A DNA stretch of 64,000 bases from Simkaniaceae bacterium (GTDB lineage: Bacteria > Chlamydiota > Chlamydiia > Chlamydiales > JACRBE01). Shown in pieces: positions 36,579 to 45,267 of this stretch. The position numbers were made by a program, and so were the translations under genes. The notes under the pieces are model-generated. The model worked only from the letters and a program-made list of their open reading frames with translations. It was not told the origin of the DNA and did no database searches. Each line of letters opens with the position of its first letter. Within the stretch, counting starts at the first letter, position 1. The stretch is from NCBI GenBank assembly GCA_022763045.1, contig JALEGI010000003.1, positions 18,153 through 82,152 of the forward strand. Reading direction: 5' to 3'.

Positions 36579-37586
36579 ATGCATAAAATTCTACATAGTA
36601 AGACACTCATTGCTTTTCGCAAATACCTGGCAATGAACGCGATAAAAATACTTAGCTTTGAAATGTCATGCCGTATTAGCAGAAAAAGATTCACTAGAAA
36701 CAACTACTCTTACCCATTGAATATTAACGTTTTCGAGCATAAAACGAAGCTTGGTTACTTTAATAGCGATCTTTTAGAAATCGGAATCAATAAGGGCCTG
36801 GTAGACCACGAAGAGCTCTGCTTAAACGTTTTGCGCCACGAACTTGTGCACTACTTAGTGCATATCGATTTTGGCGATGTTGAGCCACACGGAGTGGAGT
36901 TTAAGCAAATGTGCCAAGAGCTCGGCTACGGCCCAGAAATACATCTTGCAAGCACTCCCCTGATGCCAACATCTCAGGAGACTCCCACCCTGTTGCGAAA
37001 GATCGAAAAGCTCTTTGCTCTCTCTGAGAGTGCCAACTCAAATGAGTCTGCCTCAGCTCTACTGAAGGCAAATGAGCTGCTAGAAAGACATGGTCTCTCC
37101 AGGCAAGATCCTCATGAAATTGTCCTGCATCGCTCGCTCAATTACAGACAAGGTGGTGCAAAAATCGAATCAATTGCAGAGATCCTGCGGGCCTTCCGCG
37201 TTGAAACGGTGATTAATCACGGAAGAAACTCGGTCTATCTTGAAATCCTTGGCTCCGAGCAGGATGTCCAAAATGCCGACTATGTCGCAGCTTTTCTCGA
37301 TAAAGAGATGGAGCGGCTCTGGAACAGGGAGACAGACCTCAAGGGGAAGCGCTCTAAAAACGCCTTTTTTAGAGGACTTGCACAAGGCTATTTAAAAGAA
37401 TTGCCTAAAGAGCGCGGGCTTATTCCAACCCATGCGCATCTAGTTTCCCTCGCCTATCCAAGACTTGGTAAACGAGTCAAGAGCTTTACCACCTGTGAAA
37501 ATGCTGAAAAAGCAGGCAAGAAAGCAGGGGCTGATCTTTCCATTCGAAAACCCGTAGGCACTCGCCCTCCGCACCTTCTAAATTAA
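36579..37586 (+). CDS. SprT-like metalloprotease domain fused to DUF2786
   Basis: This 335-residue protein has an N-terminal SprT-like zincin with 'VLRHELVHYLVH' (HEXXH, His87-Glu88-His91), followed by 'VEPHGVEFKQMCQELGY', which carries the third ligand region. From about residue 145 comes a DUF2786-type segment ('LRKIEKLFALSESANSNE', 'KANELLERHGLS'), then a C-terminal domain ending in Lys/Arg-rich sequence. SprT/Spartan proteins cleave DNA-protein crosslinks in other systems; the function of this fusion is not known to me. The gene diverges from the GGCT-like gene with 20 bases between starts. Confidence 0.75.
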   Translation: MHKILHSKTLIAFRKYLAMNAIKILSFEMSCRISRKRFTRNNYSYPLNINVFEHKTKLGYFNSDLLEIGINKGLVDHEELCLNVLRHELVHYLVHIDFGDVEPHGVEFKQMCQELGYGPEIHLASTPLMPTSQETPTLLRKIEKLFALSESANSNESASALLKANELLERHGLSRQDPHEIVLHRSLNYRQGGAKIESIAEILRAFRVETVINHGRNSVYLEILGSEQDVQNADYVAAFLDKEMERLWNRETDLKGKRSKNAFFRGLAQGYLKELPKERGLIPTHAHLVSLAYPRLGKRVKSFTTCENAEKAGKKAGADLSIRKPVGTRPPHLLN

Positions 37587-37648
37587 GAGAACAAAAAGCC
37601 TCAACCCGCCTACTTTCTTAAAATCTTTGAATATGCAACTATGCGGAT

Positions 37649-40336
37649 ATGGCCAAAAGTTTTTTCGACCCCTCTCAGGGCTTCATTAACTTCCCTCCCC
37701 AATCAATGGATGCTTTCTTTCACCCAAAAAGCATTGCAATTATCGGTGCAACTGAGAAGCAAAATAGTGTGGGGCGGACAATTGTCACCAACCTGATCAA
37801 CTCTGAGTTTGAGGGTACAGTCCATCTGATTAACCCCAAACGCACTGAGCTTTTCAAACGCAAGACCTCCAAGAGCATTTCAGAGACTGAAGGCGTCGAT
37901 TTAGCCGTTATTGTAACTCCTGCCAAAACCGTTCCAGGTCTTGTCAAAGAGTGCGTCAAAGCAAAAGTAAAGGCTTGCACTATTATTTCCGCCGGTTTTA
38001 AGGAGCTTGGCGCCCCAGGTATTGCCTTAGAAAATGAAATTTTAGAGGCTATCAAAGACTCACCCATGCGGATCATCGGACCAAACTGTCTCGGCGTGAT
38101 GAATCCAATCATCAACATGAACGCCACCTTTGCTGCTGATATGGCAAATCCGGGCAATATCGCCTTTATCAGCCAATCAGGCGCAATGTGTACCTCCGTT
38201 CTCGACTGGAGTCTTAAGGAGGGCGTTGGTTTCAGTGCCTTTGTGTCAATTGGATCGATGGTCGATGTCAATTGGGGCGATCTAATCAAGTACTTCGCAC
38301 GCGATCCGCACACTGAAAGTATTTTGATTTATATGGAAAGCGTTGGTGATGCGCGCGCTTTTCTCTCCGCTGCTCGTTGGTTTTCCCTCTCTAAACCGAT
38401 TATCCTCATCAAGGCGGGAAAAACCGATGCTGCTGCAAAAGCCGCGGCCTCACATACGGGATCATTAGCTGGAAGCGATGACGCTTTTCAGGCTGCTGTC
38501 AACCGGGCTGGCATTCTTCGCGTTGAGACAATCTCACAGCTTTTTGATATGGCAGCCACTCTCTCAAAACAACCGAGACCAGAGGGGCCAAATCTCACTT
38601 TAATTACAAATGCCGGAGGTCCAGCAGTTCTTGCAACCGACACTGCTGTCTTTTCAGGGGCCACAATGACTGACATTGAAGAGGGTACCGAAAAAGCGCT
38701 CAGCGCCTTTCTTCCTGAGGCCTGGAGCCACAGCAACCCTGTTGATATCCTTGGTGATGCAGGCCCTGAAACATATGCTAAATCAATCGAGATTGTCTCC
38801 AAAGATGTAAATACTGATGGGATTTTAGTTATTTTGACGCCTCAAGACATGACAGATCCTACTAAAACGGCGCAAGCAATTGCTCCCTATGCCACTTTAG
38901 GCAAGCCCATTTTAGCAAGTTGGATGGGAGGCAAGGTCATTGATGAGGGCTTTGATATCCTTATGCAGGCGGGCATCCCCTGCTTTGAGTATCCCGATCA
39001 AGCCGCAGAAATCTTTGCAATGATGTACCGCCACAATCAAGAGCTCAAAGCGCTCTATGAGACCCCCGCCATTGCCCATTGTCAATCAGAACCAAAACTT
39101 GTCGATCAAATCATCGATAAAGCGCGCGCAGAGGGGCGCACGCTCTTAACAGAGCTTGAATCAAAAGAGGTCTTGAGCGCCTACGAAATCCCCATTGTCC
39201 AGACTGTTTTTGCCGAAACAAAAGAAGCGGCAACAGCAGCGGCCGATAAAATGGGCTACCCCGTAGTTTGTAAGCTCCACTCAGAGACAATCACTCATAA
39301 GACAGATGTAGGTGGGGTAAAACTAAACCTCAAATCTAAAGAAGAAGTCGCAGCTGCTTTTGACCAGATCCAAAAATCTGTAACTGAACTTAAAGGTGCA
39401 GAGCACTTTGGCGGCGTTACCGTGCAGCAGATGGTGAGCCTCGAAGGCTATGAGCTCATACTTGGCTCAAGCTGCGATCCCCAATTTGGCCCTGTGATTC
39501 TCTTTGGAACCGGCGGCCAACTTGTTGAAATCTACAAGGATCGCGCTCTAGCTCTCCCCCCGCTAAATGCAACGCTTGCACATCAACTCATTTCCCAGAC
39601 AAAAATTTTTGAGGCGCTTAAAGGGACGCGCGGACGCGATCCCATCGATATAAAACAGCTTGAAACAATTGTAATGAACTTCTCAGAGCTTGTCTCAAAC
39701 CATAAGTGGATTGCTGAGTGTGATATCAATCCAATTTTAGCCTCTCCAGGTCAGCTCATTGCCCTCGACGGTCGCATCGTTTTACATGAGATAGAATCAG
39801 AAATCCCGAAATCGGCAATTCGCCCCTACCCTTCCCAATACGTCACTGAGCATACGCTCAAAGATGGAACCAAAATTACCCTGCGACCCATCAAGCCTGA
39901 AGATGAAAAGGCCATGACGCTCTTTCATAAAGAGCTATCTGAAGAGAGTGTGCGCAACAACTACTTTGAATTTTTATCCTTTGACGAAAGAACGGCACAT
40001 AGCCGCCTTGTACAAATCTGCAATGTCGATTTTGGGCAAAACATTCGTATGATTGCACAAACACCAGAGGGAAAAATCATTGGCGTCAGCGCGCTTCTGC
40101 GTATTGATGCATCTAATGAGGGTGAATTTAGGCTCGTTATCGTCGATCACATGCAAGGGAAAGGCCTTGGCAGACTCTTTATGGAGAATCTCATTTCTAT
40201 TTCAAGGGAAGAGGGATTTAAAGTCATGCATGGGCTGATTCTCAACGAAAACCACCACCTGATTGAGCTATGCAAGAAACTCGATTTTTCATCCTCTGAG
40301 TGCGATCACCTTATCAAGATGCGGAAAGAGCTTTGA
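37649..40336 (+). CDS. NDP-forming acyl-CoA synthetase fused to GNAT acetyltransferase (Pat/YfiQ-like)
   Basis: This 895-residue protein has a CoA-binding domain ('[18 protein letters not shown]'), a succinyl-CoA ligase-like domain ('[15 protein letters not shown]', the phosphohistidine region '[15 protein letters not shown]'), an ATP-grasp domain (about 490-700, '[13 protein letters not shown]') and a C-terminal GNAT domain (about 735-895, '[17 protein letters not shown]'). ADP-forming acetate-CoA ligases make ATP from acetyl-CoA. Fused forms such as YfiQ/PatZ acetylate acetyl-CoA synthetase lysines. Because the histidine region is intact, synthetase activity is possible. Confidence 0.88.
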   Translation: MAKSFFDPSQGFINFPPQSMDAFFHPKSIAIIGATEKQNSVGRTIVTNLINSEFEGTVHLINPKRTELFKRKTSKSISETEGVDLAVIVTPAKTVPGLVKECVKAKVKACTIISAGFKELGAPGIALENEILEAIKDSPMRIIGPNCLGVMNPIINMNATFAADMANPGNIAFISQSGAMCTSVLDWSLKEGVGFSAFVSIGSMVDVNWGDLIKYFARDPHTESILIYMESVGDARAFLSAARWFSLSKPIILIKAGKTDAAAKAAASHTGSLAGSDDAFQAAVNRAGILRVETISQLFDMAATLSKQPRPEGPNLTLITNAGGPAVLATDTAVFSGATMTDIEEGTEKALSAFLPEAWSHSNPVDILGDAGPETYAKSIEIVSKDVNTDGILVILTPQDMTDPTKTAQAIAPYATLGKPILASWMGGKVIDEGFDILMQAGIPCFEYPDQAAEIFAMMYRHNQELKALYETPAIAHCQSEPKLVDQIIDKARAEGRTLLTELESKEVLSAYEIPIVQTVFAETKEAATAAADKMGYPVVCKLHSETITHKTDVGGVKLNLKSKEEVAAAFDQIQKSVTELKGAEHFGGVTVQQMVSLEGYELILGSSCDPQFGPVILFGTGGQLVEIYKDRALALPPLNATLAHQLISQTKIFEALKGTRGRDPIDIKQLETIVMNFSELVSNHKWIAECDINPILASPGQLIALDGRIVLHEIESEIPKSAIRPYPSQYVTEHTLKDGTKITLRPIKPEDEKAMTLFHKELSEESVRNNYFEFLSFDERTAHSRLVQICNVDFGQNIRMIAQTPEGKIIGVSALLRIDASNEGEFRLVIVDHMQGKGLGRLFMENLISISREEGFKVMHGLILNENHHLIELCKKLDFSSSECDHLIKMRKEL

Positions 40337-40625
40337 GTGCCACCTCAATTTCAGCCTCTTCTTTTAACCAAACCAAGTTCATTTCCCTTTCAATTTTCTC
40401 AATTTGATCTTTTAAAGCATTTGCGGTGTCAGAGCCTTCTCGAATACCCGAAGCAAACGTGTATGAATCAATTTTCATGATAAGAGCTGCTAGCTTTTTA
40501 TTACTAAGTAAGGAAACCTCTGAAGTAGTACGGAAGAGGTAAAACTCGCGCTGTGGCGCGGGATTTCCAATTGAAAGAGCAGTCGCATTGTCTACTTTTA
40601 CATAATGTACAGTTGAAACGTCCAT
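40314..40625 (-). CDS. Small hypothetical protein
   Basis: This protein of about 103 residues is soluble, with a helical Glu/Lys-rich C-terminal part ('[20 protein letters not shown]'). I do not recognise it. The ATG at 40625 is preferred over a GTG two codons upstream because GGTGAG lies directly before it. It overlaps the end of the acyl-CoA synthetase gene by 23 bases on the opposite strand. Its size would suit a small chaperone or regulator; there is no direct evidence. Confidence 0.55.
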   Translation of the reverse strand: MDVSTVHYVKVDNATALSIGNPAPQREFYLFRTTSEVSLLSNKKLAALIMKIDSYTFASGIREGSDTANALKDQIEKIEREMNLVWLKEEAEIEVALKALSAS

Positions 40626-40686
40626 TCTCACCGCCTATTAAAGCATTAATGATAAGCTGTTTGAAAAAACTTATCAAGAAATGTTT

Positions 40687-41166
40687 TTAGGGAAGCAGAG
40701 CTTTTGAGATGAAGAAGATCAGGTAGGCAATGAGCAAAAAAGTTAAAAAAGCATGAGTGAGTGTTTGCCAAGTATAGCGTTTAAATCTGACTGCATTCCA
40801 AAGATGCATCAAGGCGCATAAGAAGAAAAAGAGCATGTAGGGCATTAAAATTGCCGTGTTTGTTTCAGGCCCCCACTTAAGGAAATAAGAAGTTAGTGCT
40901 GTAAGGAAAAAGGCAAAGTGGAAAAAGCCGTGCTCTGTTTGATAATTTGCACCTGAGCGCCATCCTAAAGACTCTGCAACATCCTTTCTAAAGAAGTAGT
41001 TGCCAAGCGCTGTGATTAAACCAATCGAGCAGACTGTCCAAACTGTTGCCATGCGCAAAGCTGCATCGGGATTTCCAAGCGTTAGAGTTTCAAAGGCAAG
41101 CCAAATACCGATAAATACACCAAGTACTCGAAGTCCTGTCATTATAGGGGGTGCGTAGCGGTTCAT
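40687..41166 (-). CDS. Hypothetical membrane protein, about 5 TM
   Basis: This 159-residue protein has about five hydrophobic segments and a central motif-like stretch 'ESLGWRSGANYQTEHGFFHF'. The GW...E.G.. pattern recalls small DUF6790-like membrane proteins, but I am not certain. The ATG at 41166 is selected because GAGGAG lies 3 bases upstream; an upstream in-frame ATG would add six residues. Function is unknown. Confidence 0.65.
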   Translation of the reverse strand: MNRYAPPIMTGLRVLGVFIGIWLAFETLTLGNPDAALRMATVWTVCSIGLITALGNYFFRKDVAESLGWRSGANYQTEHGFFHFAFFLTALTSYFLKWGPETNTAILMPYMLFFFLCALMHLWNAVRFKRYTWQTLTHAFLTFLLIAYLIFFISKALLP

Positions 41167-41236
41167 AGTCTCCTCTTCTCGCAATTAATTCCTTGACCTT
41201 CTATATACCAAATTATTGGAATAAAGGGAAAAGTAG

Positions 41237-42595
41237 ATGGTCAACTATTTTAAAGAAGATAACGACGACAATGAGATTCTTCCAACTTTTGGCTCTCGTT
41301 ACACTAATGAACCGATTCCAAAGTATGAGCTGCCAACCAATGGGATGCCGAGTAAAGTCGCCTATCAGATGATTCACGACGAGCTTCAACTCGATGGCCA
41401 CCCTGCCCAAAACCTCGCCTCCTTTGTCACTACATGGATGGAACCAAAAGCAGAGCGCCTTATTATTGAGAGCCTGCAGTTAAACTTAGCCGATGAAGAT
41501 GAATATCCACACGTTATTAAAATACAAAAAAGGTGCGTGAATATCTTAGCCCGCCTTTTTAATGGCGATCCTGAAAAAAAACCGGTTGGCACCTCTGCCG
41601 TCGGATCTTCAGAGGCGATTATGCTCGCTGGTCTTGCAATGAAGTGGAGATGGCGAAAGAAAAACCCGAGCGGTGGCAAACCCAATATCATCATGGGAGA
41701 GAATGTCCAAGTGGTATGGGAAAAATTTGCCCGCTACTTTGAGGTCGAACCGAGACTTATTCCAGTTGAAGATGGGCGCTATACGGTGAGTGCTGAAGAG
41801 GTTGTTAAACTCTGCGATGAAAATACAATCGGCGTCTGCGCAATATTGGGAAGTACGTTTACTGGAGAATTTGAACCAATTGAGGAGATCTCAAAGGCCC
41901 TTGACAAACTCGAGTGGGACATCCCGATCCACGTCGATGCCGCATCAGGCGGATTTGTTGCCCCATTTCTCTATCCAAACCTCAAGTGGGACTTTCGCAT
42001 TGACCGCGTCGTTTCAATTAATGTCTCTGGGCATAAGTATGGCCTTGTCTACCCGGGAATTGGTTGGGTTTTATGGCGCAGCGAAGAGGATCTACCCGAA
42101 GAGCTTGTTTTCCATGTCAACTACCTCGGCGGCGACATGCCAACATTTACCCTCAACTTTTCTCGCCCCTCTGCATTTGTTGTTGCGCAGTACTACAACT
42201 TTCTAGCTCTAGGGCATGAGGGTTATGCTCGGATTATGCAAAATCTTAAGTCGATTGCCGACTATATTGGCGATGAGGTAGAAAAGTTTGAGGATTTTAC
42301 ACTCCTCTCAGACCGTAAGTCGCTCCCCCTTGTTGCCTGGCGCCTATCAAGCGAATGCCCCTATGATGCTTTTGCCCTTTCAGACAAGTTAAGAGAGTAT
42401 GGTTGGATTGTCCCCGCCTACACCATGCCGAAAAATGCCGAGCACCTAGCAATTTTACGCGTGGTTGTTCGTGAGCACCTCTCTAGAGATTTAGCAGAAA
42501 ACCTTGTCTTAGACCTTCATCGCGCAGACCAAGCTTTACGCGTTTCACCTCCGAAAAAAAGAACCACAGAACAAAAGAGTCGTAAAGTATGTTAA
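41237..42595 (+). CDS. gadB: Glutamate decarboxylase (PLP-dependent)
   Basis: This 452-residue group II PLP decarboxylase is of the GadA/GadB type. Seen are 'NEPIPKYELPTNGMPSKVAY', 'LDGHPAQNLASFVTTWMEP', 'VGSSEAIMLAGLAMKWRW', 'IHVDAASGGFVAPF' and the PLP lysine Lys267 in 'NVSGHKYGLVYPG'. It converts glutamate to GABA, consuming a proton. With the GadC-like antiporter at 17451-18881 it could form an acid-resistance or GABA-producing system. The stop overlaps the next ATG by 7 bases, which couples it to a lipoprotein. Confidence 0.95.
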   Translation: MVNYFKEDNDDNEILPTFGSRYTNEPIPKYELPTNGMPSKVAYQMIHDELQLDGHPAQNLASFVTTWMEPKAERLIIESLQLNLADEDEYPHVIKIQKRCVNILARLFNGDPEKKPVGTSAVGSSEAIMLAGLAMKWRWRKKNPSGGKPNIIMGENVQVVWEKFARYFEVEPRLIPVEDGRYTVSAEEVVKLCDENTIGVCAILGSTFTGEFEPIEEISKALDKLEWDIPIHVDAASGGFVAPFLYPNLKWDFRIDRVVSINVSGHKYGLVYPGIGWVLWRSEEDLPEELVFHVNYLGGDMPTFTLNFSRPSAFVVAQYYNFLALGHEGYARIMQNLKSIADYIGDEVEKFEDFTLLSDRKSLPLVAWRLSSECPYDAFALSDKLREYGWIVPAYTMPKNAEHLAILRVVVREHLSRDLAENLVLDLHRADQALRVSPPKKRTTEQKSRKVC

Positions 42596-43065
42596 AAAGA
42601 TCAGTTATTTTCGCCCTATCTCTCTTTCTAATTGGTTGTTCAAGTAGCAGTGGCAGCGTTAGGGCCCAGCGCGCTTTTTACAAGGCCTATTCCAAATCAA
42701 TCAGCGAGAGTAAAAACGTGCAGTACGTCACACCATCGACCTACTCTGAGGGAGAAATCCACACCCTTGGGGCAAATTTAACAGTGACAGAGCTTGTAGA
42801 TGAGTCAGTAGGGACAACACTTATTGCTGCAGAAGCACATCGACTACTCACAATGGCTAATAAAGATAAGAAGTTAAAGCGCTACCTCTCACCTTACCCC
42901 CTCACTTTGGATCGTGTTGATATGACTATTGACTTTCGAACAGATGATGAAAAAATCCCCGAGCGCCCCTACCTTTCAAAGATAGAACTGCGCCGAGGGA
43001 TTATGTACTTCTCATATAAAAATGAGTCACGGTTTAAGCAAGAGCGCCTATCACCTTTTAAATAG
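42589..43065 (+). CDS. Hypothetical lipoprotein
   Basis: This 158-residue protein has a lipoprotein signal peptide with lipobox 'LFLIGC' (Cys17), then a Ser-rich linker and a small soluble domain. I do not recognise the domain. Its ATG lies within the last 7 bases of gadB, so the two are co-translated, although no functional link is evident. The end overlaps the convergent sat-cysC gene by 15 bases. Confidence 0.75.
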   Translation: MLKRSVIFALSLFLIGCSSSSGSVRAQRAFYKAYSKSISESKNVQYVTPSTYSEGEIHTLGANLTVTELVDESVGTTLIAAEAHRLLTMANKDKKLKRYLSPYPLTLDRVDMTIDFRTDDEKIPERPYLSKIELRRGIMYFSYKNESRFKQERLSPFK

Positions 43066-44727
43066 CTGTGGAGCTCTTTTTTCAAGATCCTGAATTAGAT
43101 TCTCGACAACCTTTGGAAGTCCCTTCGAAGAATCGAGTACGATTTCAGCGTTAACAGGTATCTCATAAGGATCAGAAATTCCTGTAAACTGTGTGATCTT
43201 ACCCTCTCTTGCCAGACGATAGAGTCCCTTTACATCCCGGTCTTCGCATACTGTAAGAGGCGTATTAACAAAAACCTCTATGTATTTTCCTTCATTACTA
43301 ATAATCTGGCGATTCGCTTGGCGATCTTCTTCATAGGGAGCAATGTTAGCACACAAGCAGATCCCGCCGCTTTTTACAATAAGTGAGGCAACATAACCAA
43401 TGCGTCTTACATTAATTGAGCGGTCCTTTTTTGAAAAACCGAGCCCATTTGAGAGATATTTACGAATGTTATCTCCATCTAAAATCACAACGGGTTTACC
43501 AGAAGTTGCATTGATGCGCTCTTCTAAAGCCTTACAAAGAGTTGTTTTGCCAGATCCTGATAGTCCAGTTAAATAGACGCAAACACCCTCTGATTTTCTG
43601 AACTCAGACTTTAAAATTTTGATCACTTCTGGAAATGAAAACCAAGGGGGGATGGGGAGATTTTCTTTGAGCATGCGACGAAACTCTGTTCCAGAAATGC
43701 GCAATGCTGAAGCATCTTCTGGAACTTCATCTGCAGGGAAATATCCCTTGAGCTCAGGGACATAGACAATCTCTTTAGAGGTCACAATTTGAATTCCAAG
43801 GTCGTCTTTGTATTTTTTCAGCATGCTATGAGCTGCATAGGGGTGAAAAAAAGGTGTTCCATCTGAGCGGCGTACAGAGGGCCCTGCATGATCGCGTCCA
43901 ACAACAAAATGGGTGCATCCGTAATTTTTTCGAATTTGCGCGTGCCATACAGCTTCGCGAGGTCCTGCCATTCTCATTGAGAGTGGAAGTAGTGAGAGTT
44001 TGACAGAGTTCTCAGGATAGTACTGAATGAGCGCTTTGTAACACTCAATGCGTTTGTTTGGCTCGATATCACCAGGCTGTGTGATTCCAACAACAGGTTG
44101 CAAAAGCAATTTCGCATCTTCGCCAGCTTGGCCCATGCAATAGCGTGTCAAAGCAAGATGACAGCGGTGAAGAGGATTGCGTGTTTGAAAGCCAACGACT
44201 TTCTTCCAACCGCTCTCTTTGATCATCTGACGGCACTCAGCAGGTGTCAAACGGTACTCAGTATGACTAAAATGTCTAGGTGAGGCGACTTTTTTTAGAC
44301 GACCAGTAAGGTAATAACTGTCGCGGTAAGATAAGATACGCGAAATATAGGGATGACACGGTTCGGTAGATCCAAAAACGGATAGACATTCTTTTTCTAC
44401 ATCAGGTTGATACATCTCTTCGATTGTTAGCTCTGCAATGGGGAAATGCTCATCATCGCAAAGAATCACACCACGACTTTGACCAATTTTATCCCTTTCG
44501 GTTTGCGTGATTGGCAAGACGATTGGCATTGTCCAAAGTTTTCCATTCAAAAGGCGGCAATTATCTAAAACGCTATGATAATCTTTTTCACTTAAAAAAG
44601 TGTCAAGCGGATCAAACGCTCCGTCTATTAACATTTCTAAGTCGCAGACAAGGCGTTTATCAAGTTTTATTGAAGGTGTTGCAAAGCAAAAGGCAACAGA
44701 CAGAAGAAATAATAGGCACGTTTTCAA
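43051..44727 (-). CDS. Bifunctional ATP sulfurylase / APS kinase with N-terminal export signal
   Basis: This 558-residue protein contains ATP sulfurylase (about 25-370) with the HXGH-type motif 'QTRNPLHRCHLAL' near 181 and 'VGRDHAGPS' near 276. APS kinase (about 378-558) follows, with P-loop 'LTGLSGSGKTTLC' near 387 and 'VILDGDNIRKYL'. Together they make PAPS from sulfate. The first 17 residues form a classical Sec signal with a basic start and a Leu/Phe/Val core ending 'FCFA'. They replace the N-terminal segment of ordinary sulfurylases. The start is a TTG overlapping the upstream stop (TTGA). No PAPS reductase or sulfate permease lies nearby. Confidence 0.9.
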   Translation of the reverse strand: MKTCLLFLLSVAFCFATPSIKLDKRLVCDLEMLIDGAFDPLDTFLSEKDYHSVLDNCRLLNGKLWTMPIVLPITQTERDKIGQSRGVILCDDEHFPIAELTIEEMYQPDVEKECLSVFGSTEPCHPYISRILSYRDSYYLTGRLKKVASPRHFSHTEYRLTPAECRQMIKESGWKKVVGFQTRNPLHRCHLALTRYCMGQAGEDAKLLLQPVVGITQPGDIEPNKRIECYKALIQYYPENSVKLSLLPLSMRMAGPREAVWHAQIRKNYGCTHFVVGRDHAGPSVRRSDGTPFFHPYAAHSMLKKYKDDLGIQIVTSKEIVYVPELKGYFPADEVPEDASALRISGTEFRRMLKENLPIPPWFSFPEVIKILKSEFRKSEGVCVYLTGLSGSGKTTLCKALEERINATSGKPVVILDGDNIRKYLSNGLGFSKKDRSINVRRIGYVASLIVKSGGICLCANIAPYEEDRQANRQIISNEGKYIEVFVNTPLTVCEDRDVKGLYRLAREGKITQFTGISDPYEIPVNAEIVLDSSKGLPKVVENLIQDLEKRAPQLFKR

Positions 44728-45257
44728 AGGTCACTCAGCTCTTTTTTAGTTATACTATTTGCCTCTGAGACCACCTCCTGGAAGGTGTTTGCTCCAGAGG
44801 TCACATTTTCAATTGATTCGGCGAAAATATGAACCAACTGAACAATAGTTGCAACTAAAAAGTCAAGCGCGCAATTATTTATTTCAGCACCAAATTCAAA
44901 GCGAACATAGTGAAACACTGCACACTTATCGGTTTCACTGAGTTTGAATCCGGGAAAGAGCGCTGTTTTATTGATCAAACTACAAAGTCTAGCAAGGTCA
45001 CCAAAACGCGCTTCAGTGCATTCGTAGGGAAAAGGCGTAACAAAATTTAAAAAGGAGTAAGAGACCACTCCCCCCTTGTCTTGAGTCACCTGCTCTGTAG
45101 TGAGATAAAGCTGAAGCGTGAGATCTCTCCCAGTATGATCTTGCCCAATCATGATAAAAATAATATCACTTGGAAAGTTTTCATCTTTTAATTGGAGCTT
45201 TGCGTCGTAGCCAGAGTCGATGAGAAATTGTTCGATAGCAGACAATCTGAGATACAT
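44724..45257 (-). CDS. Hypothetical protein, possibly YbjN/secretion-chaperone-like
   Basis: I do not recognise this 177-residue soluble protein for certain. It is mixed alpha/beta with the arrangement 'LFPGFKLSETDKCAVFHYV' followed by a long helix 'LDFLVATIVQLVHIFAESI'. This recalls YbjN-like folds, which resemble type III secretion chaperones. It starts 11 bases after the large membrane protein and ends overlapping the sat-cysC start by 4 bases. The three genes likely form an operon. Confidence 0.6.
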   Translation of the reverse strand: MYLRLSAIEQFLIDSGYDAKLQLKDENFPSDIIFIMIGQDHTGRDLTLQLYLTTEQVTQDKGGVVSYSFLNFVTPFPYECTEARFGDLARLCSLINKTALFPGFKLSETDKCAVFHYVRFEFGAEINNCALDFLVATIVQLVHIFAESIENVTSGANTFQEVVSEANSITKKELSDL

Positions 45258-45267
45258 AAAGCGCTCC

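Noticed and set aside
37720..38313. 197-codon open frame opposite the acyl-CoA synthetase
   Set aside because: It is antisense to the conserved CoA-binding region, with no domain or ribosome site of note.
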